A stretch of DNA of 64,000 nt, from assembly GCA_960531495.1 (NCBI GenBank), contig OY482860.1, positions 1-64,000 of the forward strand. Direction: 5' to 3'. The notes under the pieces were generated by a model. The model saw only the letters and a program-made list of their open reading frames with translations. It was not told where the DNA came from and ran no database searches. Shown here piece after piece: positions 1 through 12,000 of the stretch (positions within the stretch are counted from its first letter, which is position 1; the number at the start of each line of letters is the position of its first letter). A program made the position numbers and the translations under genes. The stretch is from Zeus faber (Eukaryota > Chordata > Actinopteri > Zeiformes > Zeidae).

Positions 1-2708
1 GAGGTAAACGAGGCGGCATTCGGGTCAGAATGAGGACACAACCTTACCGTCCACCTCTGCCAACTACCTTCTTGCCAACGTCCAGTCCCTGGAGAACAAG
101 TTGGACGAACTTCGAGCGAGGATTAAATTCCAATGAGACACGAGGAACTGTTGTGTCCTCTGTCTGACGGAAACATGGTTGAACCCGCTGGTGCCGGATG
201 AAGCCATTCGTCCGGCCGAGTCCTTCTCCGTGTTCCGCGGCGACAGATCGGGGGAGTCGGGGAAATCCAAAGGTGGAGGCGTCTGCCTAATGGTAAACAA
301 CCGCTGGTGTAATCCCAACAACACCAAGTTTCTCTCCACTCCTGCTCGCCGAACCTGGAAAAGCTGACCATCCTATGCCGTCCATTTTATCTCCCCCAGG
401 AATTTAGCACGGTGATCATCACAGCCGTTTATATCCCACCGCAAGCGGACACCGACGCAGTACTGTCGGTCCTGTACGACGTGTTGTGCGGATTTCAAAA
501 CAAACATCCCGACGCGGCTGTGGTGGTGACTGGAAACGTTAACAGGGCCAACCTGAAAAAAGTTCTGCCTATTTTCCACCAACACATCACGTGTGCCACC
601 AGGGGAGATAGGACTTTGGACCATTGCTACACACCTTACAAGAACGGATACAAGACCGTCTCGCTCCCTGCTTTCGGGAAATCTGACCACGCCACGATGC
701 CGCTGGTTCCCGTTTACAGGCCTCTGATGGCACGAGAACTGGTGGTGACAAGGGAAGTGAAGCGGTGGACGGATCAATCGGAGGCTGCGCCTCAGGACGC
801 TCTGACTGACATAGACTGGGACATGTTCCAATCAAGTTCAAGTGACGTCAGCGAGTTTACGGAGGTGGCAGTGAGCTTTGTAGCTACGCTAGCAGATAAT
901 ATCATTCCCATGGTAAAAGTTTGGATATTTCCAAACCAGAAACCGTGGGTTGATAAATCCATCCGCTGCGCTCTGAATGCTCGCACGGCCGCTTACAACG
1001 ACGGTCTTGTATTCTGAAATATGGACAATTACAAAGCGGCGTCTTACAATCTGCGGAGTGCGGTGAAGGACGCTAAATGGGTGTACAGAGAGACCGTGGA
1101 GCTTCAGATTGAGCGGGGGGACACAAGATGCTTGTGGGAGGGGCTGCGGACAATAACAAACTACAAGAGCAGTTCCTACCAGGCCACGAGTGTGGACGCC
1201 TCCCTAGCCAACGAACTGAACTCCTTTTATGTGCGGTTCGAGTCTAGCAACAGCACTGCTAGCTCGCCGGCTAATTGGAGTTATACCGCTGGGGATGAGC
1301 GCGCACTCTCAGTGTCCGTGCACAAGGTCAGGAGGGCTCTGATGCGGGTGAACACCAAGAAAGCTGCGGGGCCAGATGGCATATCTGGGCGAGTACTGAA
1401 GACCTGTGCTAACCAGCTAGCTCCGGTGTTCACTATAATATTCAACATCTTCCTGGCTGAATCAGTGGTCCCGTCCTGCTTCAAGAGGTCCGTCGTCGTT
1501 CCTGTCCCAAAGATCGCCTCTCCTGCCTGCCTGAATGACTACCGTCCGGTGACCCTCACCTCGGTGGCCATGAAGTGTTTAGAGAGGCTGATTAAGGATC
1601 ATATCTGCGCCTCCCTCCCCCTCACCTTGGACCCGTTGCAGTTTGCGTACCGGCAGAACAGAGCCACGGATGACACGGTCTCCCATGTACTGCACACCAC
1701 GCTCACGCATCTGGATGGCCAGAAGGGGGCCTATGCGAGAATTCTGTTCATCGATTACAGTTCAGGTTTCAACACCATAGTCCCCACCAGACTGGCTGTC
1801 AAGCTGAAGGAGCTGACTGAATGCTCCTCTGTGTGCCTGGATCCTGGACTTCCTCACAGCCCGCCCCCAGGTGGTCAGGGTGGGGAAGCACATGTCAAGC
1901 TCTCTCACCCTGAATACAGGATCCCCCCAGGGTTGCGTACTCAGCCCCCTACTGTACTCCCTGTACACACATGACTGTGTGGCCAGGTCCAGCTCCAACA
2001 CCATCATCAAGTTTGCTGACGACACCTTTGTCGTGGGCCTGATCACTGACTGCGACGAGAAGGCCTACCGCGAGGAGGTGGCTGACCTGTCACTCTGCCA
2101 GGACAACAGCCTCCACCTGAACGTCAGCAAAACTAAGGAGCTGATTTGTGGACGTTAGGCGAGGATCACAATCGAGGACGCAGGCGCCCTTGGTGATTAA
2201 TGGGACTTCTGTTGACAGGGTGAGCAGCTTCAAATACCTGGGAGCCCACATCACAGAGGACTTAACATGAACTTTACAAACAGACACTCTAGTGAGAAAG
2301 GTGAGGCAGCGTCTTTACCACCTAAGGCAGCTGAGGATATTCGGGGTCTCGTGAGGATCCTTAAGTCCTTCTACTCTGGAGCAGTGGAGAGCATCCTGAC
2401 AGGCAACATCACTGCCTGGTTTGGGAACTGTACTGCTCAGGACAGGCGGGCCCTGCAGAGGGTGATGCGTTCAGCTGAACGTACCACTGGAACTACCCTC
2501 CCCCCCTTGCAGGAGTTATACACCAGGAGGTGTAGTAGCAGAGCCTGCAGGATCATGAAGGATCCTCACCACCCCAACAACGGACTGTTCCAGCTGCTGC
2601 AGTCAGGCAAGTGCCTCCGCAGTCACACAGCGAGAACAGAGAGACTGAGACTGAGTTTTTTCCCGCAAGCCATTAGAACTGTCAATGCTCACCAGGGGTC
2701 CTCACTGA
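1..2708 (+). pseudogene. LINE endonuclease-reverse transcriptase, inactivated
   Basis: Remnant of the single long LINE ORF (AP-type endonuclease followed by reverse transcriptase). Compared with the open copy B it has an in-frame TGA at 134-136, a one-base loss near 340, a stop near 1015-1017, a deletion/frameshift near 1805-1835 after the RT segment, further breaks near 2090 and 2150, and a 5-base loss near the C-terminus. The endonuclease GDFN motif reads GNVN (about 532-543), losing the catalytic Asp, and the RT motif DYSSAFN reads DYSSGFN (about 1753-1773). The FADD box of the RT (about 2011-2022) is retained. It cannot encode an active protein; any mobility would have depended on other copies. 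Confidence 0.9.
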
Positions 2709-2928
2709 GCCACACATATAGGCTCCACTACCTTACTGTACTATATGTAGCATACTGTACCGCATACTGTGTCACTGTTCAGGGTTGTTGTTGTTGTTGT
2801 TGTTCGTGTGTTAGAAAGAAAATTTTCCTCTGACATTTTGTGTGCGTTGCATTACATTTCACTGCATATATGTATGAAAGTATGTGTATGTATGTGACAA
2901 ATAAACCTCTTGAATCTTGAATCTTGAA
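1..2928 (+). mobile_element. CR1/L2/Rex1-type LINE, copy A, 5' cut by window edge
   Basis: Non-LTR retrotransposon on the plus strand. It aligns by eye along its length with the minus-strand copy B at 9007-12517; base 1 corresponds to roughly base 12219 of that copy, so the 5' end lies outside the window. The 3' untranslated part carries a short GTT run (about 2784-2808). It ends in direct repeats of the unit TTGAATC/TCTTGAA at about 2909-2928, as is usual for L2-like fish LINEs instead of a poly(A) tail. The 3' end abuts an antisense retroviral LTR. Confidence 0.9.
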
Positions 2929-2929
2929 G

Positions 2930-3415
2930 CCGAAGTTTGAAAGATAAAGACTTTTATTATCACTTGTGAACAAGTAACATTAAAGCCTGAGTTGTTTGCA
3001 AAGAACTCCCCGGGCTGGCTTTTATGCTCCATTCTACACATCTATCATCCATACGTCACCATATCATACCATACTTTCACTCCTTATATGGAAATCTGTC
3101 CACTGTAGCCGTGTACTCCTTCTGGTCTTGAGCTTGTGTTACCACATATGGAAATCTGTCCACTGGATCAATGTTTTTCCTCCTGGCCCTGAGCGTGTGT
3201 CTCCACATATGGAACATGTTAACTCTACACATTCCACAAAGCCACTGTACTCATTCACCCCTTAACATCTGCAATGATAGCATACTGTATCAGCACTGGG
3301 GGATAATGGTATCTTCTTTACTCAATATTTCCCCATACCTATTTGATTCATATAGCGTGTAGGAAAGACAATACTCATATATTACTGTTGAATGTTATAG
3401 TAAATTTCTCCCAAA
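2930..3415 (-). mobile_element. Solo LTR (antisense), related to the LTRs at 24.1 and 33.6 kb
   Basis: Read on the minus strand, it opens with TTTGGGAGAAATTTACT, close to the start of the LTRs at 24125 and 33647. It ends with a stretch clearly like their R/U5 (GGAGTTCTTTGC, ACTCAG, CAAGTGATAATAAA). A TATA-like AGCATAAAAG lies at about 3016-3026 and AATAAA at 2953-2958 (both minus strand), spaced as in a retroviral promoter/poly(A) pair. Its U5 end runs directly into the tail of LINE copy A. Middle U3 sequence differs from the other LTRs, so this is a related subfamily. Inside U3, two imperfect units of about 70 bp each carry CATATGGAAATCTGTCCACT (3086-3250). Confidence 0.75.
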
Positions 3416-3900
3416 GCAGCACTTGAGGTAAGTTGGATACAGAGATAAGACTCTTTATTAAGAAATAACCAGTCTGAGTAAGGTCTGCATAGTACACTGA
3501 AAAACTCTTTGGTTTACAATGTTATATATTCTTCTCAAGCATTGACTCCTCCTTATCTCCTATTTTTCTGAGCTTAAACACCATATGGAGATAATTACTT
3601 AGTACCCCTCTCTACCTTGGAGAGAGGTCACAGGTCAATCAAAGAAAGCCCCCATTCTCTGGCTTTACAGAGGCCTCTCTGTCGAGACATGCATTCCCTC
3701 TTATTTACATTGTCTGAATACATTGTTAATATTATGTCTAAATAAGTCATATCTTACTCATTTTATATTGAAACATGTTATATCTTGTCTTCATACAAAC
3801 ATGTATTTCATGAGGTTGATTTGATGGTTGACTTGTCTATACTGTAGGTGATTGATGGAATGAGCAGCTTTCCTGCCTTCCACATCTGCTTATAATTGTG
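3416..3900 (-). mobile_element. Second antisense LTR-like block
   Basis: Minus-strand TATATA at about 3523-3529 is followed some 65 bases later by AATAAA at 3454-3459, and then about 40 bases to the block edge, which touches the LTR at 2930-3415. This promoter/poly(A) spacing and position suggest a second solo LTR. I found no second copy in the window and cannot fix its U3 end, so the right boundary is approximate. Confidence 0.35.
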
Positions 3901-5128
3901 GCAACACAAAGACATGTTTACTTATTCATTGATTCCCTTAAAAATAAGCTCAAAATTATACTACATTGACAGTGAGAGTGCACGACACACCATATGAGAT
4001 CCAATGAAATGGAGCCCTGGAAACGCAGCTGGAAACGCAGAAGTTCCCACACAGCTGTTTATTGTGCCGCATTGTGCCTCATAAATAAACCCGGTCCACA
4101 CTCCAGCCCTTCTGCCTCTTTGGCATCAACTACGTGTCTGCCTGCTTGGCTGAACACTACAAATGAAACAAACAGAAAAAAAACACCATTTGATAATGTT
4201 CTTAGATTGCCTTATTTATTAGGGAACATTTATAACAGAATGATAGTGGAGTGGAGTTAATGTTCTACAGCCCATTGGAAATGTGCTCTTTTGTAGTTTT
4301 GCCCTTAAGCATATAATATGTCTTCAGAAAAACAGGCATTCCCTGTCTATGCGGATTGCACTCAATGTTGTGGCTATGCGGGGCTCTAATCTGCAACATC
4401 ATTCCATCGGGTGTTTTTCTCCACTTAGTTAAGCCGTAATCTTTTTTGGATAGCCAGTTAACTGATTACTGTACCTGTTAAACACACTAAGTACATGTCA
4501 AGAACCCGTCACTTCGTTCCGAAACCAAGGACTGAATTGAGCCATACTTCTGTGCACTTGCGAGATGGAACAATGGGGTTGTGGGGTATTAGAATGCCCA
4601 ATATAGAATGACTGCTCATAGTTTCATTGATAGTTTCATTTCAATCCATGTAGAGGCTATCTGATATGTATTTCTGTAAAGTGAGTTATTAGCAGCTATT
4701 ACACTTTTATTTAGCCCTCCCATCAAATATCACCAACAGTGAAACCCAAATTGTTCTACTTACGCTGTCTTCCCCCCACGGCCCCTCCCACTTTGATTCT
4801 ATTTGTTCATAGTTACTACACTGCTGCTAAATACTATATACTACATGTACTTGCTTACGTTAGCGTAATTGCCATCTGCCAACATTGGGCTCCCTTGTTA
4901 GCATAGGGCTTATGGCTACTCCACTTTGTTTATAGATGTGTACATGTTATTTTTATTTTATTTTTATTTTTTTTCCTGCTGTGACACCTGAATTTCCCCA
5001 CAGGGGAATAATTAATTAATTGAGGAATAATTAAATTAGGTTGGTGGGGATTGGACCATCTCTGAGCTGTAATGATTTAGAGGGCCACAAAAATTATTAA
5101 GCTATGTCAGCATCCTTCCTAAAGGGAA
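3901..5128. other. AT-rich intergenic DNA, nothing recognised
   Basis: No coding signal or recognised element. Contains a T-rich run at about 4948-4976. The open frames here are short and lack family resemblance. Confidence 0.5.
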
Positions 5129-5290
5129 GGAACTGTGCTGGACAGCCAGTGGTGGTGTTGTTATTGAAGTATGTGTGCAGACAATAACTCCAACCACATT
5201 GGGAAAACCATCATTGACATGTACACAGTGTTCATAACAGTCTTTTTGAATCTCCAGCCCAATCGTTGAAAATAGAAATAACAATGCAAT
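5129..5290. repeat. Dispersed repeat pair member (with 6620-6730)
   Basis: This stretch shares ordered blocks with 6620-6730: CTGGACAGCC, GGTGGTGTTG, TATGTGTGCAGAC, GTGTTCAT and ACAGTCTTTT occur in both with different spacing. They are two diverged copies of one unnamed dispersed repeat. Confidence 0.6.
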
Positions 5291-5604
5291 AACATTGCAA
5301 CATAACATAAAGCCTGGGTTGAAACCTATCCTTTAAATAACATTTTAAAATAAAATTGGTTACTGTATATCTATAGAGTAACCAATGTTATTTTAAAATG
5401 TTGTGTGTGTGTGGGCCTATGATCCAATGCTTATGTGTGCCTATTCTTAAGATGACAAGTGGTAGTTGAATGTGTCAGAGTGTGTAAGTATGGGTCCGGG
5501 TTAATTCATGCGTACACGTGTGTCTCGAATCAATCACTGTGGTAATTGTAAGTGTTTGTGTTCTCATGTGAAAAAAATAATTAAATTTAAATTAATGCTA
5601 TAAC

Positions 5605-5610
5605 AAAATA

Positions 5611-5653
<43 letters not shown>

Positions 5654-5676
5654 ATTATTATTATTTTTTTTTTTTA
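5605..5676. repeat. (TA)n/(TTA)n microsatellite and T-run
   Basis: An uninterrupted TA dinucleotide array is followed by ATT triplets and a T-run, all directly visible. Confidence 0.95.
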
Positions 5677-5999
5677 CTGTATAGTTTATTAACTTACTGT
5701 AGAGCTTGCTGCTGATAGGCTGATAGGGTAGAGTCTCCACAAAGACCAGACCATGTCCTGGAGCTAAAAAGAGATGAAGAGTCTAGGTCCTTATTCATTA
5801 ATGGGTTTTTTTTTAGATTATCAGTCAATATTATGCCTGAATCAGAGAAAGGCATTTTGGTAACAATAGTAAAGGTGCATCAAAAGATTCTGTTCTGATG
5901 TCTGGTTCGTAGTCCAGCCATTTGCCAAAGACATTAAGCAGATTCTCATCACCGATGGTCTGAACATTGAATCATAACCTTTCATCCAAAATTATATTT

Positions 6000-6625
6000 A
6001 TCTAATTAGATTAGAATAGATTAGGTTCAACTTTATTTTCATTGCACAGAATACAAGTATCGAGACAACAAAATGTAGTTTAACATCTAACCAGAGTGCA
6101 AAAAGCAATGCAGAGCAAAGTGGCAAATAGAATAAATAGATAGAGTAAGAACAGTTTTAAAAGTACAAACAGTATGAACAGTATAAACAATATGAATAGT
6201 AGATATGAATGCAAGATATATACAGTATATATTAAGTAAATACGGAATGAACATGTGCAGCAGTTGCAGTGGGCAAAAATATTTAGTGCAGATAAGCACA
6301 AGTGTAATGTAATGGCTATAAGGTCATGATGGGTATAATTACAAGTGCAGGTAAGTAGTTGGTGAGATAATTGTAAGGCAGTTGGTAAGGTAAGAGTAAG
6401 TATAGTATAGTATCAGTGAGTAGAAGCAAGCAGCCAGTGAGGCAGAGACAGTCACTGAACAATGTAGTCACTGGAGGAAGGTGTGTGCGGGGGGGGGGGT
6501 TCAGCAAGGTTACTCCTGAGAGGAAGAAGCTGTTCCTGAGCCCGTTCCTGAGGAGGGAAAAGAATCTTTGGCCGGGATGGGAGGTGTCCTTGAGTAGCTG
6601 TGGGCCCTCCGCAGGCACCGCTTGT
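6000..6625 (-). mobile_element. Antisense 3' end of a Rex1/L2-like LINE
   Basis: On the plus strand the order is a 3'-UTR-like AT-rich stretch with a start (AACTTTATTTTCATTGCACAG) that resembles the 3' end of LINE copy C at 55083. It is followed near 6510-6620 by a block (GAGGAAGAAGCTGTTCCTGAG and GGGAGGTGTCCTTGA) that is the antisense of the conserved end of the RT ORF in this LINE group. No open frame survives. The 3' part only, truncated at about 6625. Confidence 0.6.
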
Positions 6626-6730
6626 ACTGGACAGCCTAGCCTGGTGGTGTTGCTGTTATTGTAGTGTGTGTGCAGACCCAAAGTGTTCATTACAGTCTTT
6701 TCGAAGACTTTTGAAGAAAATAGAATTTTA
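6620..6730. repeat. Second copy of the 5129-5290 repeat
   Basis: Shares ordered short blocks with 5129-5290 (see there). It abuts the antisense LINE end, so the repeat may itself be the continuation of that LINE family. Confidence 0.5.
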
Positions 6731-7084
6731 CTTAGTGGAAGGTAAAGCTCAAAAGTGGAAGTTAAATGTAAAGTAAAAATGTGCCTTGTGCATTGCCAAA
6801 AATAAGTTCAGTCCCTTTATATATCATAACCTTTAATATAAAATTACATCATTATACAGTATTTAAAATATGTAGGCACCTATGTAAAGCTGCAGAAAAT
6901 AAGATCCAACATGGAGAAAAATGTATTTAAAAAAAATGAATTACCTCCAATTGAATTAAACACTTTTTTGATGTGTCTTGCATGTTGGTGGTCCCATCTC
7001 CAACAAAACCACTAAACATTAAAAAGCGCAATCCAACGCATTTGCACAACAGTTAAGGGCTGATTGCTACTGCAAGGTGCATAC
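6731..7084. other. AT-rich DNA, nothing recognised
   Basis: No recognisable gene or element is visible between the repeat at 6620-6730 and the Tc1-like end. Confidence 0.4.
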
Positions 7085-7169
7085 GTATACACTGATCAGC
7101 CACAACATTAAAACAATTGAAAGGTGAGGTGAATAATATTGCTCGTCTCGTTTCAATGGAACCTGTCAA
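7085..7169. mobile_element. Tc1-like transposon terminal fragment
   Basis: Begins TACACTGATCAGCCACAACA followed by TTAAAAC and a GGTGAGGTGAATAA block, a terminal sequence I recognise from widespread Tc1-like fish elements. Only about 85 bases remain; the right side is cut exactly where the Gypsy LTR begins. No transposase is present. Confidence 0.7.
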
Positions 7170-7480
7170 TGTAACGGGTGTGGTTAGGACCCAATTCCAG
7201 CACAAAGACAGGCAGGGATATTTGGTAATGTCTTTTATTTGTAGAGCAGACGGAAGACAGGCAGGGGGAAGGCAGGATACGTCATCGCGGACAGGCAGGT
7301 TCGATAACGGGGAGTGCAGACAGAAGACAGTCGGGGGGCAGGCAGGATACGTGGTCGGGGCGAGGCAGAGTCGGTAGCGGGGAATCAATCCGGAGAACGC
7401 TGGAGAGTCTGGTGCAAGCATCGAAAGAGACCCCGTCCATCTCCTTGTCCTCCGTTAAATGGGCCACATCCTCCTCATCG
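7170..7480 (-). repeat. Gypsy 3' LTR (right boundary approximate)
   Basis: Minus-strand AATAAA at about 7237-7242 lies about 70 bases before the terminal CCGTTACA at 7170, as in fish Gypsy LTRs. The LTR contains an imperfect tandem duplication of about 70 bp (about 7250-7320 and 7322-7390; shared GGCAGGATACGT and GAAGACAG blocks). The U3 start is not clear. Confidence 0.6.
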
Positions 7481-7522
7481 GAGGAGGGACCCCCAGGGTT
7501 GACATCGTCCGCCTCTGAACCA

Positions 7523-9006
7523 TCACTGGAGGGCACAGACAAGAGAGGTGGTGGGGTCTGCGGAGGGTTGACCCGGTCTGGAGGGCTGATCAGGATGGCG
7601 CTGATGGAACCTCCTGATGAGGGTGTGGTCCAGAATGTGCCTCGCTGGGACCCTGGACCTCTCCTCTGGACCGTAACCCTCCCAATCCACCAGGTACTGC
7701 AGGCCTCTCCCACGCCGGCGGGAACGTAGGAGACGGCTGACAGAAGGCAGGACCCCTGTCAATGAAGCACGTAGGAGGCGGGGGAGGCGCCAAGGGGACC
7801 AGAGCACTCTCCCGGACCGGCTTGACTTTGGACACATGGAAGTTGGGATGGACGCGCATGGACCTGGGGAGCATGAGCTGCACTGCCACCGGGTTGACGA
7901 CCTTCTCGATCTTGAACGGGCCGATGAATCGAGGAGCCAGCTTCTTAGAGTCCACCTTCAGGGGGAGGTCCCGGGTGGAGAGCCAGACCTTCTGGCCAGG
8001 CTGGTACTCCGGGGCCTGGGAGTGTTGACGGTTGGCGGCAGAGGTGTTACGGCCAGCGGCTTGGAGGAGGGCGGCCCGGGCCCGGGTCCAGGTCCTGCGA
8101 TAGCGGCGAATGAAGGCCTGGACAGACGGGCAGGAAGCCTCCCTCTCAAAGGCTGGGAACAGAGGCGGTTGGAAGCCGTAGGCACACTGGAAGGGGGAGA
8201 GGCCTGTGGCCGAACTGGTCAGGGTGTTGTGGGCATATTCCACCCACAAAAGCTGCTCAGACCAGGATGACGGGTGTTGTGACGTCATTCAGCGAAGGGC
8301 CGTCTCCATCTCCTGGTTCTTCCGCTCCATTTGGCCGTTGGACTGGGGGTGGTACCCTGAGGACAGGCTGACGGTGGCCCCCAGGAGCGAACAGAACTCC
8401 CTCCAGAAGACCGAGGCGAATTGGGGACCCCGGTCGGATACAACATCTACCGGGATGCCATGGAGGCGGAAGACGTGATACAACAATAGCTTGGCGGTGC
8501 CCTTGGCCGACGGGAGCTTCGGTAGAGGCACGAAGTGAGCCATCTTGCTGAACCTATCCACCACGGTGAGGATGGTAGTGTTACCACTAGACGGTGGCAG
8601 ACCGGTGACGAAGTCCACGGAGATGTGAGACCAGGGGCGATGAGGACCCGGCAGTGGGTGTAGAAGACCGGCAGGAGCAAGAAGAGAGGGTTTGTGCTGG
8701 TTACAGGTGGGGCAGACATTGACGAACCCTCGGACGTCCTCACCCAGGGAGGGCAAGCAGAAGCAACGCTGGACGACCTCCTTCGTCCGCTGGATCCCCA
8801 AGTGGCAGGTGAGTTGTGGGCCCACTGGAGAACCTCGGACCGGAGGTCAGGCAGGACGAACAGACGGTCGGGCGGACATGCGCTGGGTCCGGGTTGGTCC
8901 TGGGTGGCGGCTCTTACTTTCTCCTCCACCTCCCAAGTGAGTGTGGCGATTAAACGGGAGGACGGTAGAATGGTGTCGGGGTCAGCAGCGTCTTCCTTCT
9001 CCTCCT
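7523..9006 (-). pseudogene. pol: Gypsy integrase and chromodomain, broken
   Basis: Minus strand. The N-terminal zinc-binding part is seen around 8700-8825 (CPTCNQHK). The catalytic core at 8289-8700 shows all three acidic positions: [17 protein letters not shown] and GQMERKNQ. An in-frame stop at the 8288/8289 junction separates the core from the C-terminal part (7590-8288), which ends in the conserved [13 protein letters not shown] frameshift then precedes a chromodomain (about 7560-7720; [17 protein letters not shown]). The chromodomain places it among fish chromovirus-type Gypsy elements. Two further frames must be joined to read the zinc-finger region. Inactive. Confidence 0.85.
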
Positions 9007-12000
9007 GGATTCAAGATTCAAGATTCAAGATTTTTATTTGTCACATACATATACATACTTCCATACATATATGCAGTGAAATGTAATGCAACGCACCCGG
9101 TGATAGCAGACAATAAGTCCTAGGAAAAAGTACAAAAATAAAATAAAATAAAAAGTAGAAAATTCCTTTCTAATAGACCGACTAACTGACTCCTAAAACG
9201 TAATACAGTAAGTGGAATACTTATAGAATAAGATAAAAAATATATAGAATAAAATACAATAAAAAATAAATTGAAATAAAATGGAATAGGTAGAAGGAAT
9301 ATGCCTATGTATATACAGATATGTGCATTTAAAGTGGCATGTGAATGTGAATAGTGTGAGGTAGTGTTTGGGATAATACAGCACAGTATACAACAGTACG
9401 GCGCAGCAATACGGCATCACGAACAACCCTGAACAGTGACACAGTATGCGGTACAGTATGCTACATACAGTACAGTAGGTAGTGGAGCCTAGTGCATGGC
9501 TCAGTTAGGACCCCTGGTGAGGTCAGCGTTGACAGTTCTGATGGCTTGAGGGAAGAAACTCCGTCTCAGTCTCTCTGTTCTCGCTGCATGACTGCGGAGG
9601 CGCTTGCCTGACCGCAGCAGCTGAAACAGTCCGTTGTTGGGGTGATGAGGATCCTTCATGATCCTACGGGCTCTGCTACTACACCTCCTGGTGTATAACT
9701 CCTGCAAGGGGGGGAGGGTAGTTCCAGTAGTACGTTCAGCTGAACGCACCACCCTCTGCAGGTCCCGCCTGTCCTGGGCAGTACAGTTCCCAAACCAGGC
9801 AGTGATGTTGCCTGTCAGGATGCTCTCCACTGCTCCAGAGTAGAAGGACTTGAGGATCCTCACCGAGACCCGGAATTTCCTCAGCTGCCTGAGGTGGTAG
9901 AGACGCTGCCTCGCCTTTCTCACCAGAGTGTCTGTGTGAACAGTCCATGTTAAGTCCTCTGTGATGTGGACTCCCAGATATCTGAAGCTGCTCACCTTAT
10001 CGACAGAAGTCCCATTAATCCACAAGGGCGCGTGCGTCCTCGATTGTGATCCACGCCTAAAGTCCACAATCAGCTCCTTGGTTTTGCCGACGTTCAGGTG
10101 GAGGCTATTGTCCTGGCACCAGAGTGACAGGTCAGCCACCTCCTCGCGGTAGGCCTTCTCATCGCAGTCGGTGATCAGGCCCACGACCACGGTGTCGTCA
10201 GCAAACTTGATGATGGTGTTGGAGCTGGACCTGGCCACACAGTCATGTGTGTACAGGGAGTACAGTAGGGGGCTGAGGACGCAGCCCTGGGGGGATCCTG
10301 TATTCAGGGTGAGGGAGCTTGACATGTACTTCCCCACCTTGACCACCTGGGGGCGGCCTGTGAGGAAGTCCAGGATCCAGGTGCACAGCGGAGCATTCAA
10401 TCCTAGCTCCAACAACTTGACAGCCAGTCTGGTGGGGACTATGGTGTTGAAAGCTGAACTATAATCAATGAACAGCATTCTCACATAGGCCCCCTTCTGG
10501 CCATCCAGGTGCGTGAGCGTGGTGTGCAGTACCTGGGAGACCGCGTCATCCGTGGATCTGTTCTGCCGGTACGCGAACTGCAACGGGTCCAAGGTGCGGG
10601 GGAGGGAGGCGCAGATGTAATCCTTAATCAGCCTCTCGAAACACTTCATGACCACCGAGGTGAGGGCCACCGGACGGTAGTCATTCAGGCAGGTTGGAGA
10701 GGCGATCTTCGGGACAGGAACGACGGTGGACCTCTTGAAGCAGGATGGGACCACTGATTCAGCCAGGGAGATGTTGAATATTGTGGTGAACACCGGAGCT
10801 AGCTGGTTAGCACAGGTCTTCAGTACTCGTCCAGATATGCCATCTGGGCCCGCAGCTTTCCTGGTGTTCACCCGCATCAAAGCCCTCCTGACCTCGTGCA
10901 CGGACACTGAGAGTGCGCGCTCGTCCCCAGCGGTGTAACTCCAATTAGCCGGCGAGCTAGCGGTGCTGCTGCCAGACTCGAACCGCGCATAAAAGGAGTT
11001 CAGTTGGTTGGCCAGGGAGGCGTCCACACTCGTGGCTGGGGAGGAGCTGCTCTTGTAGTTTGTTATTGTTCGCAGCCCCTCCCACAAGCGTCTTGTGTCC
11101 CCCCGCTCCATCTGCAGCTCCACGGTGTCTCTGTACGTCCGTTTAGCGTCCCTCACCGCCCTCCGCAGATTGTACGACGCCGCTTTGTAATTGTCCATGT
11201 TGCCAGATACAAGTCCGTCGTTGTAAGCGGCCGTGCGCGCATTCAGAGCGCAGCGGATGGATTTATCAACCCATGGTTTCTGGTTTGGAAATATCCGAAC
11301 TTTCACCGTGGGAACGATTTCATCCGCGAGCGTAGCCACAAAACTCACTACAACCTCCGTAAACTCGCTGACGTCACTTGAACTCGCTTGTAACACGTCC
11401 CAGTCTACGTCAGTCAGAGCGTCCTGAAGCGCAGCCTCTGATTGGTCCGTCCACCGCTTCACTTCCCTCGTCATCACCAGATCCCGCGCGATCAGAGGCC
11501 TGTAAACAGGAAGCAGCGAGATCGCGGCGTGATCTGATTTCCCGAAAGCAGGAAGCGACACGGGCTTGTATCCGTTCTTGTAAGGAGTGTAACAATGGTC
11601 CAGAGTTCTGTCTCCCCTGGTGGCACACGTGATGTGTTGGTGGAAATTCGGCAGAACTTTTTTCAGGTTGGCCCTGTTAAAGTCCCCAGTCACCACCACG
11701 GCCGCGTCGGGATGTCTGTTCTGAAATCCGCACAACACATCGTACAGAACCGACAGAGCTGCGTCGGTGTCCGCTTGCGGTGGAATATAAACGGCTGTAA
11801 TGATGACCGTGCTGAATTCCCGGGGGAGATAAAATGGACGGCATAGTATGGTCAGCTGTTCCAGGTTTGGCGAGCAGGAGTGGGAGAGGAATTTGGTGTT
11901 GTTGGCGTTACACCAGCGGTTGTTTACCATTAGGCAGACGCCTCCACCTTTGGATTTCCCCGACTCTCCCGTTCTGTCGCCGCGGAACACGGAGAAGGCC

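Noticed and set aside
3994-4260. 88-codon open frame
   Set aside because: No resemblance to a protein family and no neighbouring exon or regulatory signals.
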